Positions 37,756-47,357 of a DNA stretch of 64,000 nt are shown here, piece by piece. Numbering within the stretch: position 1 is the stretch's first letter; each line of letters opens with the position of its first letter. This DNA comes from Vulcaniibacterium tengchongense. GTDB taxonomy: Bacteria; Pseudomonadota; Gammaproteobacteria; Xanthomonadales; Xanthomonadaceae. A program made the position numbers and the translations under genes. The DNA is taken from NCBI RefSeq assembly GCF_003814555.1, contig NZ_RKQN01000003.1, forward strand, positions 479,611-543,610, in the 5' to 3' direction. Under the pieces are notes generated by a model, which worked only from the letters and a program-made list of their open reading frames with translations, was not told the origin of the DNA and ran no database searches.

Positions 37756-37824
37756 TTCCGCGAAGGCGGGAACCCGGCGACTCCCATCCGCCCCGACACT
37801 GGACCCCGCCCTGGCGGGATGACG
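37756..37824. repeat. REP-like inverted element between tdh and kbl
   Basis: Two GC-rich arms, TTCCGCGAAGGCGGGAACCC (37756-37775) and GGACCCCGCC-CTGGCGGGATGACG (37801-37824), face each other. The pattern (CGCGAAGGCGGGAA with an inverted GGCGGGATGACG end) is that of the REP palindromes common in Xanthomonadaceae chromosomes. It lies in the transcribed spacer of the operon. Confidence 0.6.
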
Positions 37825-37835
37825 AGCAAGACGCC

Positions 37836-39029
<1,194 letters not shown>

Positions 39030-39040
39030 CCGCGCCGCCG

Positions 39041-39226
39041 ATGAAGAATCTCGCCGCCCTCCTGTTGCTGGCCGGCGTCGGCGCCGCCGGCGCCTTCGCC
39101 GGCTTCCAGCTGATCCTGGCGATCGCCGCGGACGCCTGGGGCACGGCGGTGCTGTGCCTGCTCGGACTGCTGGTCGCGATCGGGGCGGCGTACATCTTCT
39201 GGCGCCTGCTGCGCCTGGATGCGTAG
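39041..39226 (+). CDS. Small membrane protein of unknown function
   Basis: 61 residues (MKNLAALLLLAGVGAAGAFAG...) with two hydrophobic helices (about residues 4-24 and 32-54) and a short basic end (WRLLRLDA). It begins 11 bases after the kbl stop and is probably cotranscribed. No family recognised. The translation is well formed and differs from the Arg/Pro-rich shadow frames, so I consider it real. Confidence 0.6.
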   Translation: MKNLAALLLLAGVGAAGAFAGFQLILAIAADAWGTAVLCLLGLLVAIGAAYIFWRLLRLDA

Positions 39227-39253
39227 GCCGCCCGGAACGCGCGCATAACGCGC

Positions 39254-39281
39254 ATAAAAAAGTCCCGGCAGATGCCGGGAC
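39254..39281 (-). terminator. Terminator of the small exported protein gene (minus strand)
   Basis: GTCCCGGCA / TGCCGGGAC stem (39262-39270 and 39273-39281) around a GA loop. On the minus strand it is followed by a run of Ts (the A-run at 39256-39261 on the plus strand). Confidence 0.8.
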
Positions 39282-39320
39282 CGGGCATGCCCGCCGCCGA
39301 GGCGGCGGCGGACGCCCAGA

Positions 39321-39650
39321 TCATTTCCCGGCGGCTTCGCTCTGCGCCACCTGCGCCGGCGCCGCGCCCGCGGGCTTGCCCTTGGCCACGCGGATGCCGC
39401 GCGCCTTCATCCAGGCGTCGAACTCCTCGGCGGTCATGCGCTTGCCGTTCTGGTTCATGTTGAAGCGGTACGGCGTGTTGTCGTATTGGGTCTTGGGCTT
39501 GTAGGTCGCCGGGTCGGCCGGCTCTTCGGCCGCGGCGGCCACCGGCTCGGCCTTCGCGGCCGGCTTGTGGCGCTTGCCGGCCGCGAGCGCCCCGCCCTGC
39601 AAACCGATCAGCGCGATCCCCACCGCCAGCCACATCGTCGTCTGTCGCAT
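39321..39650 (-). CDS. Small exported protein with a YKPKTQ-DNTP domain (copy 1)
   Basis: 109 residues. Signal peptide MWLAVGIALIGLQGGALA. An Ala/Pro/Lys-rich linker is followed by a compact conserved block (YKPKTQYDNTPYRFNMNQ, NGKRMTAEEFDAWMKARG). I do not know a named family; it looks like a short motif repeated in Xanthomonadaceae exported proteins. A paralogue at 40708-41202 has the same block, with about 92% identical DNA over 126 bases, although the rest of the two genes is unrelated. They flank a pseudouridine synthase gene. Confidence 0.75.
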   Translation of the reverse strand: MRQTTMWLAVGIALIGLQGGALAAGKRHKPAAKAEPVAAAAEEPADPATYKPKTQYDNTPYRFNMNQNGKRMTAEEFDAWMKARGIRVAKGKPAGAAPAQVAQSEAAGK

Positions 39651-39901
39651 GTCGAGCTCCCCCAAGGCGTGCGAAAAAAGTCGGCACAGTCTGGCGCGGC
39701 GCATCGGGCGGAAAAGTGCGCGCCCGCACACTCCTGGCGCTTCGCCCCATCGCCGCGCCGGGAACCGCCGCATCGCGCGGCCGCAGCGGCCGCATGCCCG
39801 CGGGCCGGCGCCGGTCGCGCGTCGCGGGGCGCCGCGCCGGTGCCGCGGAAGCGCCGCTTGGGCGTGCGGGCGCCATCCCGCGGACGAACCGCGGCGTTTG
39901 C

Positions 39902-40654
39902 TCAATCGGGCGCGCCCAGGGCGATGCGCTCCTCGCGGGTGAGCGGCCGCCATGCGCCCTTGGCCAGGTCGCCGAGCGCGAGCGGGCCGATCGCCACCCG
40001 CACCAGCCGCAGCACGCCGACGCCGAACGCCGCGAGCAGGCGGCGGATCTGCCGGTTGCGGCCTTCGTCGAGCACGATCTCGAGCCATGCGTTGCGGCTG
40101 CCGCTGCGCAGCACCCGCGCCGACTTGGCGCGCAGCCGCTCGCCGCCGTCGTCCACTCCGGCGACCAGCGCGGCGAGCAGGGCCGCGTCCGGCAGCGCAT
40201 CGACCTGCACGTGATAGGTCTTGTCCGGGCCGCTCCCGGGATCGGCGATGCGCGCCGCCCAGGCCGGATCGTTGCAGAACAGCAGCAGGCCCTCGCTGGC
40301 CTTGTCCAGGCGCCCGACCGGCGCCAGCCACGGCAACCCCGCGCCATCGAAGCAGCGATACACGGTGTCGCGGCCGCGCTCGTCGCGCGCGGTGGTGACC
40401 AGCCCGCGCGGCTTGTTGAGCATCAGATAGAGGCGCTGCGGCGGCGCCAGCTCGCGGCCGTCGACGCGGATGCGCTGGCCGGCGACGATCGGCGTTTCCG
40501 GTTCGCGCGCGACGCGGCCGTCGACCTCGACCCGGCCGGCCGCGATCCAGCGCGCCGCCTCGCTGCGCGAGCACACGCCCTGCTTCGACAGCACCCGGGC
40601 CAGCCCGGTCCGCGGCGCCGGCGCGACCGCGGGTTTGCGACGGCGCGGCGGCAT
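39902..40654 (-). CDS. rRNA pseudouridine synthase, RsuA/RluB/RluE/RluF family
   Basis: 250 residues. An N-terminal S4 RNA-binding domain (RVLSKQGVCSRSEAARWI, GRVEVDGRVA) is followed by the catalytic domain with the family aspartate in PVGRLDKASEGLLLFCND. It ends after the RQIRRLLAAFGVGVLRLVRV block. The enzyme isomerises one uridine in 16S or 23S rRNA; the target site cannot be assigned by eye. The start at 40654 gives a basic N-terminus (MPPRRRKPAVAPAPRTG). It lies between two paralogous small exported proteins on the same strand. Confidence 0.88.
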   Translation of the reverse strand: MPPRRRKPAVAPAPRTGLARVLSKQGVCSRSEAARWIAAGRVEVDGRVAREPETPIVAGQRIRVDGRELAPPQRLYLMLNKPRGLVTTARDERGRDTVYRCFDGAGLPWLAPVGRLDKASEGLLLFCNDPAWAARIADPGSGPDKTYHVQVDALPDAALLAALVAGVDDGGERLRAKSARVLRSGSRNAWLEIVLDEGRNRQIRRLLAAFGVGVLRLVRVAIGPLALGDLAKGAWRPLTREERIALGAPD

Positions 40655-40683
40655 CGGTCCCCTCGAATGCGGTGCAAACGAAC

Positions 40684-40702
40684 GGGGCGCCCGCGGCGCC
40701 CC
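40684..40702 (-). terminator. Hairpin after the copy 2 exported protein gene
   Basis: GGGGCGCC (40684-40691), loop CGC, GGCGCCCC (40695-40702), just beyond the stop of the minus-strand gene. It is followed on that strand by GTTCGTTTG, similar to the tail of the terminator at 101-126. Confidence 0.5.
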
Positions 40703-40707
40703 ATCGC

Positions 40708-41202
40708 TCACTTCTTCTTCGCCTCGTCCTTGGCCGGCTCCGGTGCCGGCGCCGCCGCCGGCGCCGCCCCCTTGGCCACGCGCACGCCGCGCGCCTTCAT
40801 CCAGGCGTCGAACTCCTCGGCGGTCATGCGCTTGCCGTTCTGGTGCATGTCGAAGCGCCAGGGCGTGTTGTCGAACTGAGTCTTGGGCTTGTACGAGGCC
40901 GCGTCGTTCTGCAGCGGCGCGGCCGGGGACGCCGGCGGCAACGCCTTGGCGACCTGGCAACCCTCCAGGCGCAGGCGGAACAGCACCTGGTCGACCGCAA
41001 GCGCCTCGTCGAAGGCCTGCGACAGCACGCCGGTCGGCGCACCCAGCTGGTGCGAGGGCGCGACCAGCTCCGGCGCGATCGGCGCGATCACGGTCGGCCG
41101 CACCGGCAGCGCCTTCGGCGCCGCCAGCGCGCCGCACTGCGCGGCCTGCGCCTGCGCCGCCCCCGCGATCACCAGCAACGAAACCCCGAGCAGCGCGCGC
41201 AT
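40708..41202 (-). CDS. Small exported protein with a YKPKTQ-DNTP domain (copy 2)
   Basis: 164 residues. Signal peptide MRALLGVSLLVIAGAAQAQA. A middle part (residues about 25-95) has two cysteines (QCGAL and EGCQV) and is absent from copy 1. Then comes the shared block YKPKTQFDNTPWRFDMHQ and NGKRMTAEEFDAWMKARG, ending in a Pro/Ala/Lys tail. Function unknown. The start at 41202 gives the signal peptide. DNA identity with copy 1 is confined to the block, as would follow from gene conversion or domain copying. Confidence 0.75.
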   Translation of the reverse strand: MRALLGVSLLVIAGAAQAQAAQCGALAAPKALPVRPTVIAPIAPELVAPSHQLGAPTGVLSQAFDEALAVDQVLFRLRLEGCQVAKALPPASPAAPLQNDAASYKPKTQFDNTPWRFDMHQNGKRMTAEEFDAWMKARGVRVAKGAAPAAAPAPEPAKDEAKKK

Positions 41203-41374
41203 CAGCCTGTCCTCCGAAAAGCGTTCACGACGCGGAGCGGCCTCCGCGAATCGCGCCAGTGTAGGCGCGGGCCGCACGCCGGACAACACGCGCAGGCCGA
41301 TGACGCGCGCCGCGCGTGGGCGAATGCGCTCGCGGACGCGGCGTGGGGCGGCCACGGCACGCCTTTCCGCGCGC

Positions 41375-41406
41375 AAAAAAAGCGAAGCCCGGCACAGGGC
41401 CGGGCT
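41375..41406 (-). terminator. Terminator of the OmpA-family gene
   Basis: AGCCCGGC (41386-41393) pairs with GCCGGGCT (41399-41406). On the minus strand the hairpin is followed by a T-run, the complement of the As at 41375-41381. It lies about 30 bases beyond the stop codon. Confidence 0.8.
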
Positions 41407-41436
41407 CCGCCTCCACTACCTTCGGGCGCGAACGGC

Positions 41437-42522
41437 TCAGTTCTGCACGTTCAGCTCGGTGCGGCGGTTGCGCTCCGACTTGCAGCCCGGCAGCGTCTGC
41501 GCCGTCGGCTCCAGCGGACGGCTCTCGCCGTAACCGATCGGACCCACCAGGCGGCTCGCATCGATGCCGTTGCTGGTCAGGTAGTCGTACACCGCCTTCG
41601 CGCGACGCTCCGACAGCTTCTGGTTGTACGCGTCGGTACCGCACAGGTCGGTGTGACCGGCCACTTCCACGCGCAGCTCCGGATAGCGCTGCAGGATCTG
41701 CACCGCCTCCGACAGGATCGCCACCGCGTCCGCACGCAGCGTCGACTTGTCGAAGTCGAAGTTCACGCCCTTCAGGTCGATCGACACCGGCACCGGGCAG
41801 CCGTCCGGACCGATCGTCTGGCCCGCCTGCGAACCCGGGCACTTGTCGTCGCAGTTGTTCACGCCGTCGCCGTCGTCGTCCAGGTCCGCGCAGCTCGGCG
41901 CCGCCGGCGCCGGCGGCGGCGCCGCCACCGCCGGAGCCCCCAGCGGAATCACCACGCCCACCGACGCCAGCACGTCGCCGAACCAGTCTTCGCTCGGCGC
42001 CGACACGCTCGTGTCGTCGAAGTCCGCGCGGTACGCCAGCTCCGTGCGGATCGCCGCACGCTTGCCCGCCAGCGCGCTCTGGATGCCCACGCCCACCTTC
42101 GCCGCCAGGTTGCCGTCCTCACGCTCGCCCGGCGAGTTCGGGCTCGGGAACGCGTCGAACTCCTCCTCCGAACGCTGGTAGCCTAGGCCCATCAGAATGT
42201 ACGGCGCCCAGTTGCGGCCTTCCGCGGTGAAGTGACGGCGCAGGTCCAGCGAGATCCCGTACTGGCTCCAGTTCAGGTCCTGGTTCGCGTCGTTGTTCGG
42301 GTTCTGGTAGTTCAGCTCGCCGTCCAGCGACCAGTTCTCGTTCAGGAACTTGCCCAGGCCGATCGCGCCGAACGGCGCGTTGCGCGTGCCGCGGTCGTTG
42401 TCCTGGATGTTGAAGCCGGCCGAACCGGTCAGGTACCAGCGATCGTCGAATTCCTGCGCGCTGGCCGCCTGGGCCACGGCCAGACCACCCAACAGGGCGG
42501 CGCAGAGGAGTTTCTTATTCAT
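41437..42522 (-). CDS. OmpA-family outer-membrane protein with a thrombospondin type 3 repeat
   Basis: 361 residues. Signal peptide (KKLLCAALLGGLAVAQAASA), then an eight-strand barrel (residues about 25-205). A Pro/Ala hinge leads to a calcium-binding TSP3-like stretch (DLDDDGDGVNNCDDKCPGS), and the protein ends with a peptidoglycan-binding OmpA domain (NFDFDKSTLRADA, GHTDLCGTDAYNQKLSERRA). This is the main structural porin type of xanthomonads, close to OprF. Two ATGs are possible: 42528, 4 bases after AAGGAG, and 42522, 10 bases after it; I took the latter. A low-GC promoter region lies upstream, as expected for a highly expressed gene. Codon use is notably uniform. Confidence 0.93.
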   Translation of the reverse strand: MNKKLLCAALLGGLAVAQAASAQEFDDRWYLTGSAGFNIQDNDRGTRNAPFGAIGLGKFLNENWSLDGELNYQNPNNDANQDLNWSQYGISLDLRRHFTAEGRNWAPYILMGLGYQRSEEEFDAFPSPNSPGEREDGNLAAKVGVGIQSALAGKRAAIRTELAYRADFDDTSVSAPSEDWFGDVLASVGVVIPLGAPAVAAPPPAPAAPSCADLDDDGDGVNNCDDKCPGSQAGQTIGPDGCPVPVSIDLKGVNFDFDKSTLRADAVAILSEAVQILQRYPELRVEVAGHTDLCGTDAYNQKLSERRAKAVYDYLTSNGIDASRLVGPIGYGESRPLEPTAQTLPGCKSERNRRTELNVQN

Positions 42523-42528
42523 GTCCAT

Positions 42529-42675
42529 CGTGCTCCTTGAGTCGAAAAAATCGGAAACCGCGCCTGCGACTTCCTGAACTGCGGGACGGCCGAGACACGC
42601 CATCACGCGCAGGTTAATTTTGCGAATGTGAAAGGTGCGTTAACGCCTGTCTAACAATTATCGGGGCCGGATTCC
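42529..42675 (-). promoter_or_regulatory. AT-rich promoter and leader region of the OmpA-family gene
   Basis: The stretch 42611-42662 is one of the least GC-rich in the window. On the minus strand it contains TTGTTA, two TTAACG/TTAACC words and AAAATTAAC. I could not fix one pair of promoter hexamers. It implies an untranslated leader of about 80 bases. Confidence 0.45.
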
Positions 42676-44124
42676 TCAGGCGCGGAACAGTTCGAGGAAA
42701 CGGGTCACCGGCAGCGCCTCCAGGCGTTCCGGCTGCGCCGCCAGGGCGAGCAGCTCGTCGGCGCGCCCGGCCGGGAGCTTGGCCCGGATCGCGCTCTCGA
42801 ATTTGGCCATCAGCACCGGGATGCCCTCGGCGCGCCGCTTGCGGTGGCCGATCGGATAATCGATCGACACCTTCTCGGTGGCGCTGCCGTCCTTGAAGAA
42901 GACCTGCACCGAGTTGCCGATGTAGCGCTTTTCCGGATCGAAATAGTCCTTGGTGAACTGCGGGTTCTCGACCACCGTCATGCGTTCGCGCAGGGCGTCG
43001 ATGCGCGGGTCGGCGGCGACGGCGTCGGTGTAGTCGTCGGCGGTGAGGCGGCCGAAGATCAGCGGCACCGCGACCATGTACTGGATGCAGTGGTCGCGGT
43101 CGGCGTAGTTCGCCAGCGGGCCGGTCTTGTCGATGATGCGCACGCCGGCTTCCTGGGTCTCGATCACGATCCTCTCGACGTCGTCGAGGCGGTCCTTGAC
43201 CTGGGCGTGCAGCTTCATCGCGCACTCGACCGCGGTCTGGGCGTGGAACTCGGCCGGGAAACTGATCTTGAACAGCACGTTCTCCATCACGTAGCTGCCG
43301 AACGGGCGCTCGAACTCGAACGGCTTGCCCTTGAAGGCGACGTCGTAGAAGCCCCAGGTCGGCACGCTCAGCGCGCTCGGGTAGCCGACCACGCCCTTGA
43401 TCGCGTTCAGCGCGTGGGTGACCGCGCGGCGGCAGGCGTCGCCCGCGGCCCAGCTCTTGCGCGGGCCGGTGTTGGGCGCGTGCCGGTAGGTGCGCAGCAC
43501 GCCGTTGTCGATCCAGCTGTGCGAGACGGCGGTGACGATCTCGTCCTTGCCGCCGCCGAGCATGTGCGTGGCCACCGCGGTGGAGGCCAGGCGGACCAGG
43601 ATCACGTGGTCGAGGCCGACCCGGTTGAACGAGTTCTTCAGCGCGTAGCAGCCCTGGATCTCGTGCGCCTTGATCGCATGGCCGAGCACGTCGCGCACGG
43701 TCATGGCCCGGCCGCCCTCGGCCTCGGCCTTGCGGCCCAGGTAGTCGGCCACCGCCAGGATCGCGCCGAGGTTGTCGGACGGATGGCCCCACTCGGCGGC
43801 CAGCCAGGTGTCGTTGAAGTCCAGCCAGCGGATCTGCACGCCGATGTTGTAGGCGGCCTGCACCGGGTCGAGCTCGTAGCTCGTGAACGGCACGCGCGCG
43901 CCGCCCTTCATCTCCGCGCCGGGCACCAGCGGGCCGAGGTGCTTGACGCACTCCTTGTGGTCCATCGCCATCGCCGCGCAGGCCAGCGAGTCCAGCAGCA
44001 TGTAGCGCGCGGTGTCGTAGGCCTCCTTCGACTCGATCGGGTAGTCGGCGACGTAATCGGCGATGTCCACCATCGGCTGGTCGGGCTTGGGGCGGACGGC
44101 GGAGCGGAGGTCGAAGTGGCTCAT
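42676..44124 (-). CDS. prpD: 2-methylcitrate dehydratase (PrpD)
   Basis: A 482-residue cytoplasmic enzyme of propionate breakdown that dehydrates 2-methylcitrate. It shows the MmgE/PrpD fold and sequence landmarks (DYPIESKEAYDTARYMLLDSLACA, WLDFNDTWLAAEWGHPSDN, YRHAPNTGPRKSWAAGDA, KISFPAEFHAQTAVECA). The length matches E. coli PrpD (483). In most genomes prpD lies with prpB and prpC; here prpC and the end of prpB are about 19 kb away on the same strand. The start at 44124 is the ATG of MSHFDLRSA. Confidence 0.95.
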   Translation of the reverse strand: MSHFDLRSAVRPKPDQPMVDIADYVADYPIESKEAYDTARYMLLDSLACAAMAMDHKECVKHLGPLVPGAEMKGGARVPFTSYELDPVQAAYNIGVQIRWLDFNDTWLAAEWGHPSDNLGAILAVADYLGRKAEAEGGRAMTVRDVLGHAIKAHEIQGCYALKNSFNRVGLDHVILVRLASTAVATHMLGGGKDEIVTAVSHSWIDNGVLRTYRHAPNTGPRKSWAAGDACRRAVTHALNAIKGVVGYPSALSVPTWGFYDVAFKGKPFEFERPFGSYVMENVLFKISFPAEFHAQTAVECAMKLHAQVKDRLDDVERIVIETQEAGVRIIDKTGPLANYADRDHCIQYMVAVPLIFGRLTADDYTDAVAADPRIDALRERMTVVENPQFTKDYFDPEKRYIGNSVQVFFKDGSATEKVSIDYPIGHRKRRAEGIPVLMAKFESAIRAKLPAGRADELLALAAQPERLEALPVTRFLELFRA

Positions 44125-44259
44125 GGGGCGCGTACCTGCGGACGAAAAGAGTCCGCTATTTTGCCAGAGCCGGCGGGCGCGGCCCGGCCGCGAGCGCCCG
44201 GGCGCCGCGGCGGCGCGCCTGCGCTTGGCAAGCGACCCGCGCGGCACCACCTTGGCGGA

Positions 44260-45051
44260 ATGGACGCCTACACCCGCCTGCCGACCCTGTTCCTGTCCCA
44301 CGGTTCGCCGATGCTCGCGGTCGAGGACACGCCGGCGGGGCGGTTTCTCGACGCGCTCGGCGCCGGCCTGCCGTGGCCCAAGGCGGTGGTCGTGGCCTCC
44401 GCGCACTACGCCGCGGAGGCGCCGGCGCTGGGCGCCGCGGTGCGCCCGCGCACCGTGCACGACTTCGGCGGCTTTCCCGGGCCGCTGTACCGGATCGAGT
44501 ACCCGGCGCCGGGCGCGCCCGACCTGGCCGAGCGCATCGCCGCGCTGCTGGCCGAAGCCGGGCTGCCGGCGCGGCTGCACGAGGATCGCGGCCTCGACCA
44601 CGGCGTGTGGGTGCCGCTGCGGCGGATGTATCCGGAGGCGACGGTCCCGGTGGTGCCGCTGGCGGTGATGCCGCACGGCGACGCGGCGGCGCACCGGGCG
44701 CTCGGCCGGGCGCTGGCGCCGCTGCGCGACGAGGGCGTGCTGGTGGTCGGGTCCGGCGGCTTCGTGCACAACCTCGGCGACCTCGACTGGGCGCGCCGCG
44801 ACGGTCCGCTGGCGGACTGGGCCGGCGAATTCGCCGACTGGATGCGCGCCGCGCTGGCGGCGGGCGACTGGCCGGCGCTGCTCGACTGGCGGCGCCGGGC
44901 GCCGCACGCGCGCCGCGCGCATCCCACGGCCGAGCACCTGATGCCGCTGTTCGTGGCCCTCGGCGCGGCCGGCGACGCCCCGGCCGTGCGCACGCTGCAC
45001 CGTTCGCACGAGTTCGGGACGCTGGCGCTGGACGCGTTCGCCTTCGACTGA
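44260..45051 (+). CDS. ygiD: DODA-type extradiol aromatic ring-opening dioxygenase
   Basis: 263 residues of the LigB-like class III family. Metal-site histidines are in FLSHGSPMLAVE (His near 15), VHDFGGFPGPLY, LDHGVWVPLRRMYP and PTAEHLMPLFVALG. The length and motifs match E. coli YgiD, a 4,5-DOPA dioxygenase. The physiological substrate in bacteria is not settled. It is divergent from prpD with a gap of 135 bases and stands alone. Confidence 0.9.
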   Translation: MDAYTRLPTLFLSHGSPMLAVEDTPAGRFLDALGAGLPWPKAVVVASAHYAAEAPALGAAVRPRTVHDFGGFPGPLYRIEYPAPGAPDLAERIAALLAEAGLPARLHEDRGLDHGVWVPLRRMYPEATVPVVPLAVMPHGDAAAHRALGRALAPLRDEGVLVVGSGGFVHNLGDLDWARRDGPLADWAGEFADWMRAALAAGDWPALLDWRRRAPHARRAHPTAEHLMPLFVALGAAGDAPAVRTLHRSHEFGTLALDAFAFD

Positions 45052-45146
45052 GCCTGGAGCGGCGACGAGAAGCCAGGAACGAGCAACGAGCGAAAGGCGA
45101 CGCCCTCTCGCGTCCCTCGACTTCCGCCCCCTCCGCTTCCCCGCCC

Positions 45147-45929
45147 TCAGCTCCCGGCCAGCGCGGCGCGCACGGCGCCGAGGTAGCCGCCGCCGAACAG
45201 GTTCAGGTGGTTGAGCAGGTGGTAGAGGTTGTACAGCGGGGCGCGCTCGCGCCAGTCCGGCGCCGGCGCCGCGAGTTCGGCGTAGGCGCGCCAGAACGCC
45301 GGTGGCGGCGCGCCGAACAGGGTCAGCATCGCCAGTTCCGCCTCGGCCCAGCCGAAGTGCGCGGCGCCGGCGTCGATCAGCGCCGGGGCGCCGTCGCCGC
45401 AGCAGTGCAGGTTGCCCCGCCACAGGTCGCCGTGCAGCAGCACCGGCGGCTGCGGCGGGATGCGTTCGGGCAGGCGCGCGCACAGGCGCTCGATCGCGCG
45501 GCCCTCGGCGGCGCCGAGCCGGCCGCAATCGCGCGCGCGGCGCATCTGCGGCAGCAGCCGGCATTCGGCGAAGAAGCGCCAGCCGTCGTCCATCGGCGTG
45601 TTCGGCTGCGGGCTCGGGCCGCAGTAGCCGTCGTGGGCGAAGCCGAAGCGTTCGCCGCGCACCGCATGCAGGCGCGCGAGCCCGGTGCCGGCGCGGCGCC
45701 AGAAACCCGCGTCCGGCGCGGATTCGCCGAGGTCTTCCAGCACCAGGCGCTCGCGTTCGAGCTTCAGCACGCGCGGCACGCGCAGGGCGCCGGCGGCGCC
45801 GAGCGCGGCCAGGCCGGCGGCTTCCGCGGCGTAGTAGTCGGCCGGCGCGTCGGGCCAGCGCTTGATCACCACGGCGACGCCCTCGAGGGTCGCGCGGCGC
45901 AGTTCGGCAGGGCGGGCGGAAGCGGTCAT
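45147..45929 (-). CDS. Fructosamine kinase / aminoglycoside-phosphotransferase-fold protein
   Basis: 260 residues. Kinase-like fold with the catalytic-loop motif LLHGDLWRGNL near residue 180 and the metal Asp in ALIDAGAAHFGWAE; the usual DPA is altered to DAG. The N-terminal part has a lysine in VVIKRWP and an ATP-region ending in LVLEDLG. The family includes fructosamine-3-kinases, which act on glycated amines. The start at 45929 was chosen because the residues upstream look non-coding. Substrate is uncertain. Confidence 0.82.
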   Translation of the reverse strand: MTASARPAELRRATLEGVAVVIKRWPDAPADYYAAEAAGLAALGAAGALRVPRVLKLERERLVLEDLGESAPDAGFWRRAGTGLARLHAVRGERFGFAHDGYCGPSPQPNTPMDDGWRFFAECRLLPQMRRARDCGRLGAAEGRAIERLCARLPERIPPQPPVLLHGDLWRGNLHCCGDGAPALIDAGAAHFGWAEAELAMLTLFGAPPPAFWRAYAELAAPAPDWRERAPLYNLYHLLNHLNLFGGGYLGAVRAALAGS

Positions 45930-46232
45930 CGCGGGGGCATCCTGCGCCGGATACGCAAGGTCGGCACGGCCGCAAGGCGGGGACGTCCGGGCGTAGCGTC
46001 CGCACACGGGCGTGCAGGCCGCGCGTGCGTCGCTCGGGCGCGGGAGCGCCGCCTCCCGCGCGCCCGGCCGGGAAAGCCCGAATGCCCGGCCCGGCGTGCC
46101 GCCGCCGAAAGCGGAATCCCGCCCGCCTTCGATGATCCGACGTCCCGGATTCCCGGGAATGGCGGCATCTTCCTCCGCGGGCCGGTTGCCGGAAACGCGA
46201 ATCCCGCATGCCCGGGCCTCGTTCGCGACGCA
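45930..46232. other. Gap with a degenerate REP-like palindrome
   Basis: About 300 bases between two minus-strand genes. At 46108-46170 there is a decayed REP-like sequence (GCGGAATCCCGCC and CGGATTCCCGGGAATGGCGG). No gene supported. Confidence 0.45.
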
Positions 46233-47207
46233 TCAACGCGCCTGCGCGCCCGGATCGCCGTCGCGGCGCCGGCGCGGTGCGGGCGGCGGTGCCTCGGCCG
46301 CGTGTTGCTCCCACGGCGGCGATGCGAACCGCTCGGCGAGGAAGTCGACGAACGCGCGCACGCGCGGCGGCACCAGCCGGCGCTGCGGCATCACCGCGTA
46401 GATCCCGGTGTCGGCGATCGGGTACTCGGGCAGCAGTTGCATCAGGCGGCCGCTGCGCAGGTCGTCGCAGGCGTGCCAGGTCGAGTGCAGGGCGATGCCC
46501 AGGCCGGCCACCGCCGCGTCGCGCAGGGCCTCGCCGTAATTGCTCTCGAAGCGGCCGCGCACGCGCACAGCGATCTCGCCGCCGCGGCCGTCGCCCAGGC
46601 GCCACACGTCCTGGCGTCCCTGGCGGCCAACCAGCAGGATGCAGTCGTGCTCGGCGAGCTCCTGCGGCGTACGCGGCACGCCGCGGCGGCGCAGGTAGTC
46701 CGGCGCGGCGCAGATCACCCGCCGGTTTACGGCGAGCTTGCGCGCGACCAGGCTGGAGTCGTCCAGCGCGCCGATCCGCACCGCCAGGTCGACGCCGGCG
46801 CTGACCAGGTCGAGCAGCTGGTCGTTGAGGTCGAGGCTGAGCGTGACCCGCGGGTGGCGGGCGAGGAACTCCGGCAGCAGCGGCGAGATGTACTGCCGCC
46901 CGAACGAGGCCGAAGCGGTGACCCGCAAGGTGCCGGCGACCTCGGTGCCGGCCTGGCGCAAGCCGCTGGCCAGCGCCTCCAGGTCCTCGACCAGCGGCCG
47001 GCCCTGCTCGGCCAGCGCCGCGCCTTCGGGGGTCGCGTGCAGCCGGCGCGTGGTCCGGTGCAGCAGGCGCACGCCGAGCTCGCGCTCCAGCCGCTTCAGC
47101 CGCTGGCTGGCGACCGCGACCGACAGATCGAGGCTGCGCGCGGCGGCGCTGATCGAGCCGAGGTCGAGCACGCGCAGGAACAGGGCGATGTCGCCGATGC
47201 GATCCAT
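46233..47207 (-). CDS. LysR-family transcriptional regulator, divergent from an MFS exporter
   Basis: 324 residues. Winged helix-turn-helix in residues 1-60 (DLGSISAAARSLDLSVAVAS, QRLKRLERELGVRLLHR), co-inducer domain in residues 90-295, and a Pro/Arg-rich extension of about 25 residues. Divergent LysR-MFS pairs are typical of regulators of their neighbouring efflux gene. A dyad (AAAGTGA-TTCG-TCACTTT) in the gap is the probable operator. The start at 47207 is the first ATG after the gap. Confidence 0.9.
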   Translation of the reverse strand: MDRIGDIALFLRVLDLGSISAAARSLDLSVAVASQRLKRLERELGVRLLHRTTRRLHATPEGAALAEQGRPLVEDLEALASGLRQAGTEVAGTLRVTASASFGRQYISPLLPEFLARHPRVTLSLDLNDQLLDLVSAGVDLAVRIGALDDSSLVARKLAVNRRVICAAPDYLRRRGVPRTPQELAEHDCILLVGRQGRQDVWRLGDGRGGEIAVRVRGRFESNYGEALRDAAVAGLGIALHSTWHACDDLRSGRLMQLLPEYPIADTGIYAVMPQRRLVPPRVRAFVDFLAERFASPPWEQHAAEAPPPAPRRRRDGDPGAQAR

Positions 47208-47275
47208 GGTCCGGGTCCGGCCTGGGGAAGAAAGCGGAAATTCGCGCGGCCCTGGCCGATTGTCAATCGAACCTT

Positions 47276-47295
47276 GAAAGTGATTCGTCACTTTT
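47276..47295. promoter_or_regulatory. Dyad operator in the LysR/MFS divergent gap
   Basis: AAAGTGA (47277-47283), TTCG, TCACTTT (47288-47294): a seven-base inverted repeat in a locally AT-rich stretch, 70 bases from the LysR start. A LysR-type site is the natural reading, not proven. Confidence 0.5.
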
Positions 47296-47357
47296 CCGGT
47301 TTTCTCGATACTCGGCGCGGCCTAGCCTGCGCGCTTCCCGACTCCGGAATCCGTCCC

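Noticed and set aside
45930-46007. MCGRYA-type N-terminal extension of the kinase-like protein
   Set aside because: It resembles the start of HMCES/YedK proteins, but the following residues do not continue that family; the ATG at 45929 fits the kinase fold.
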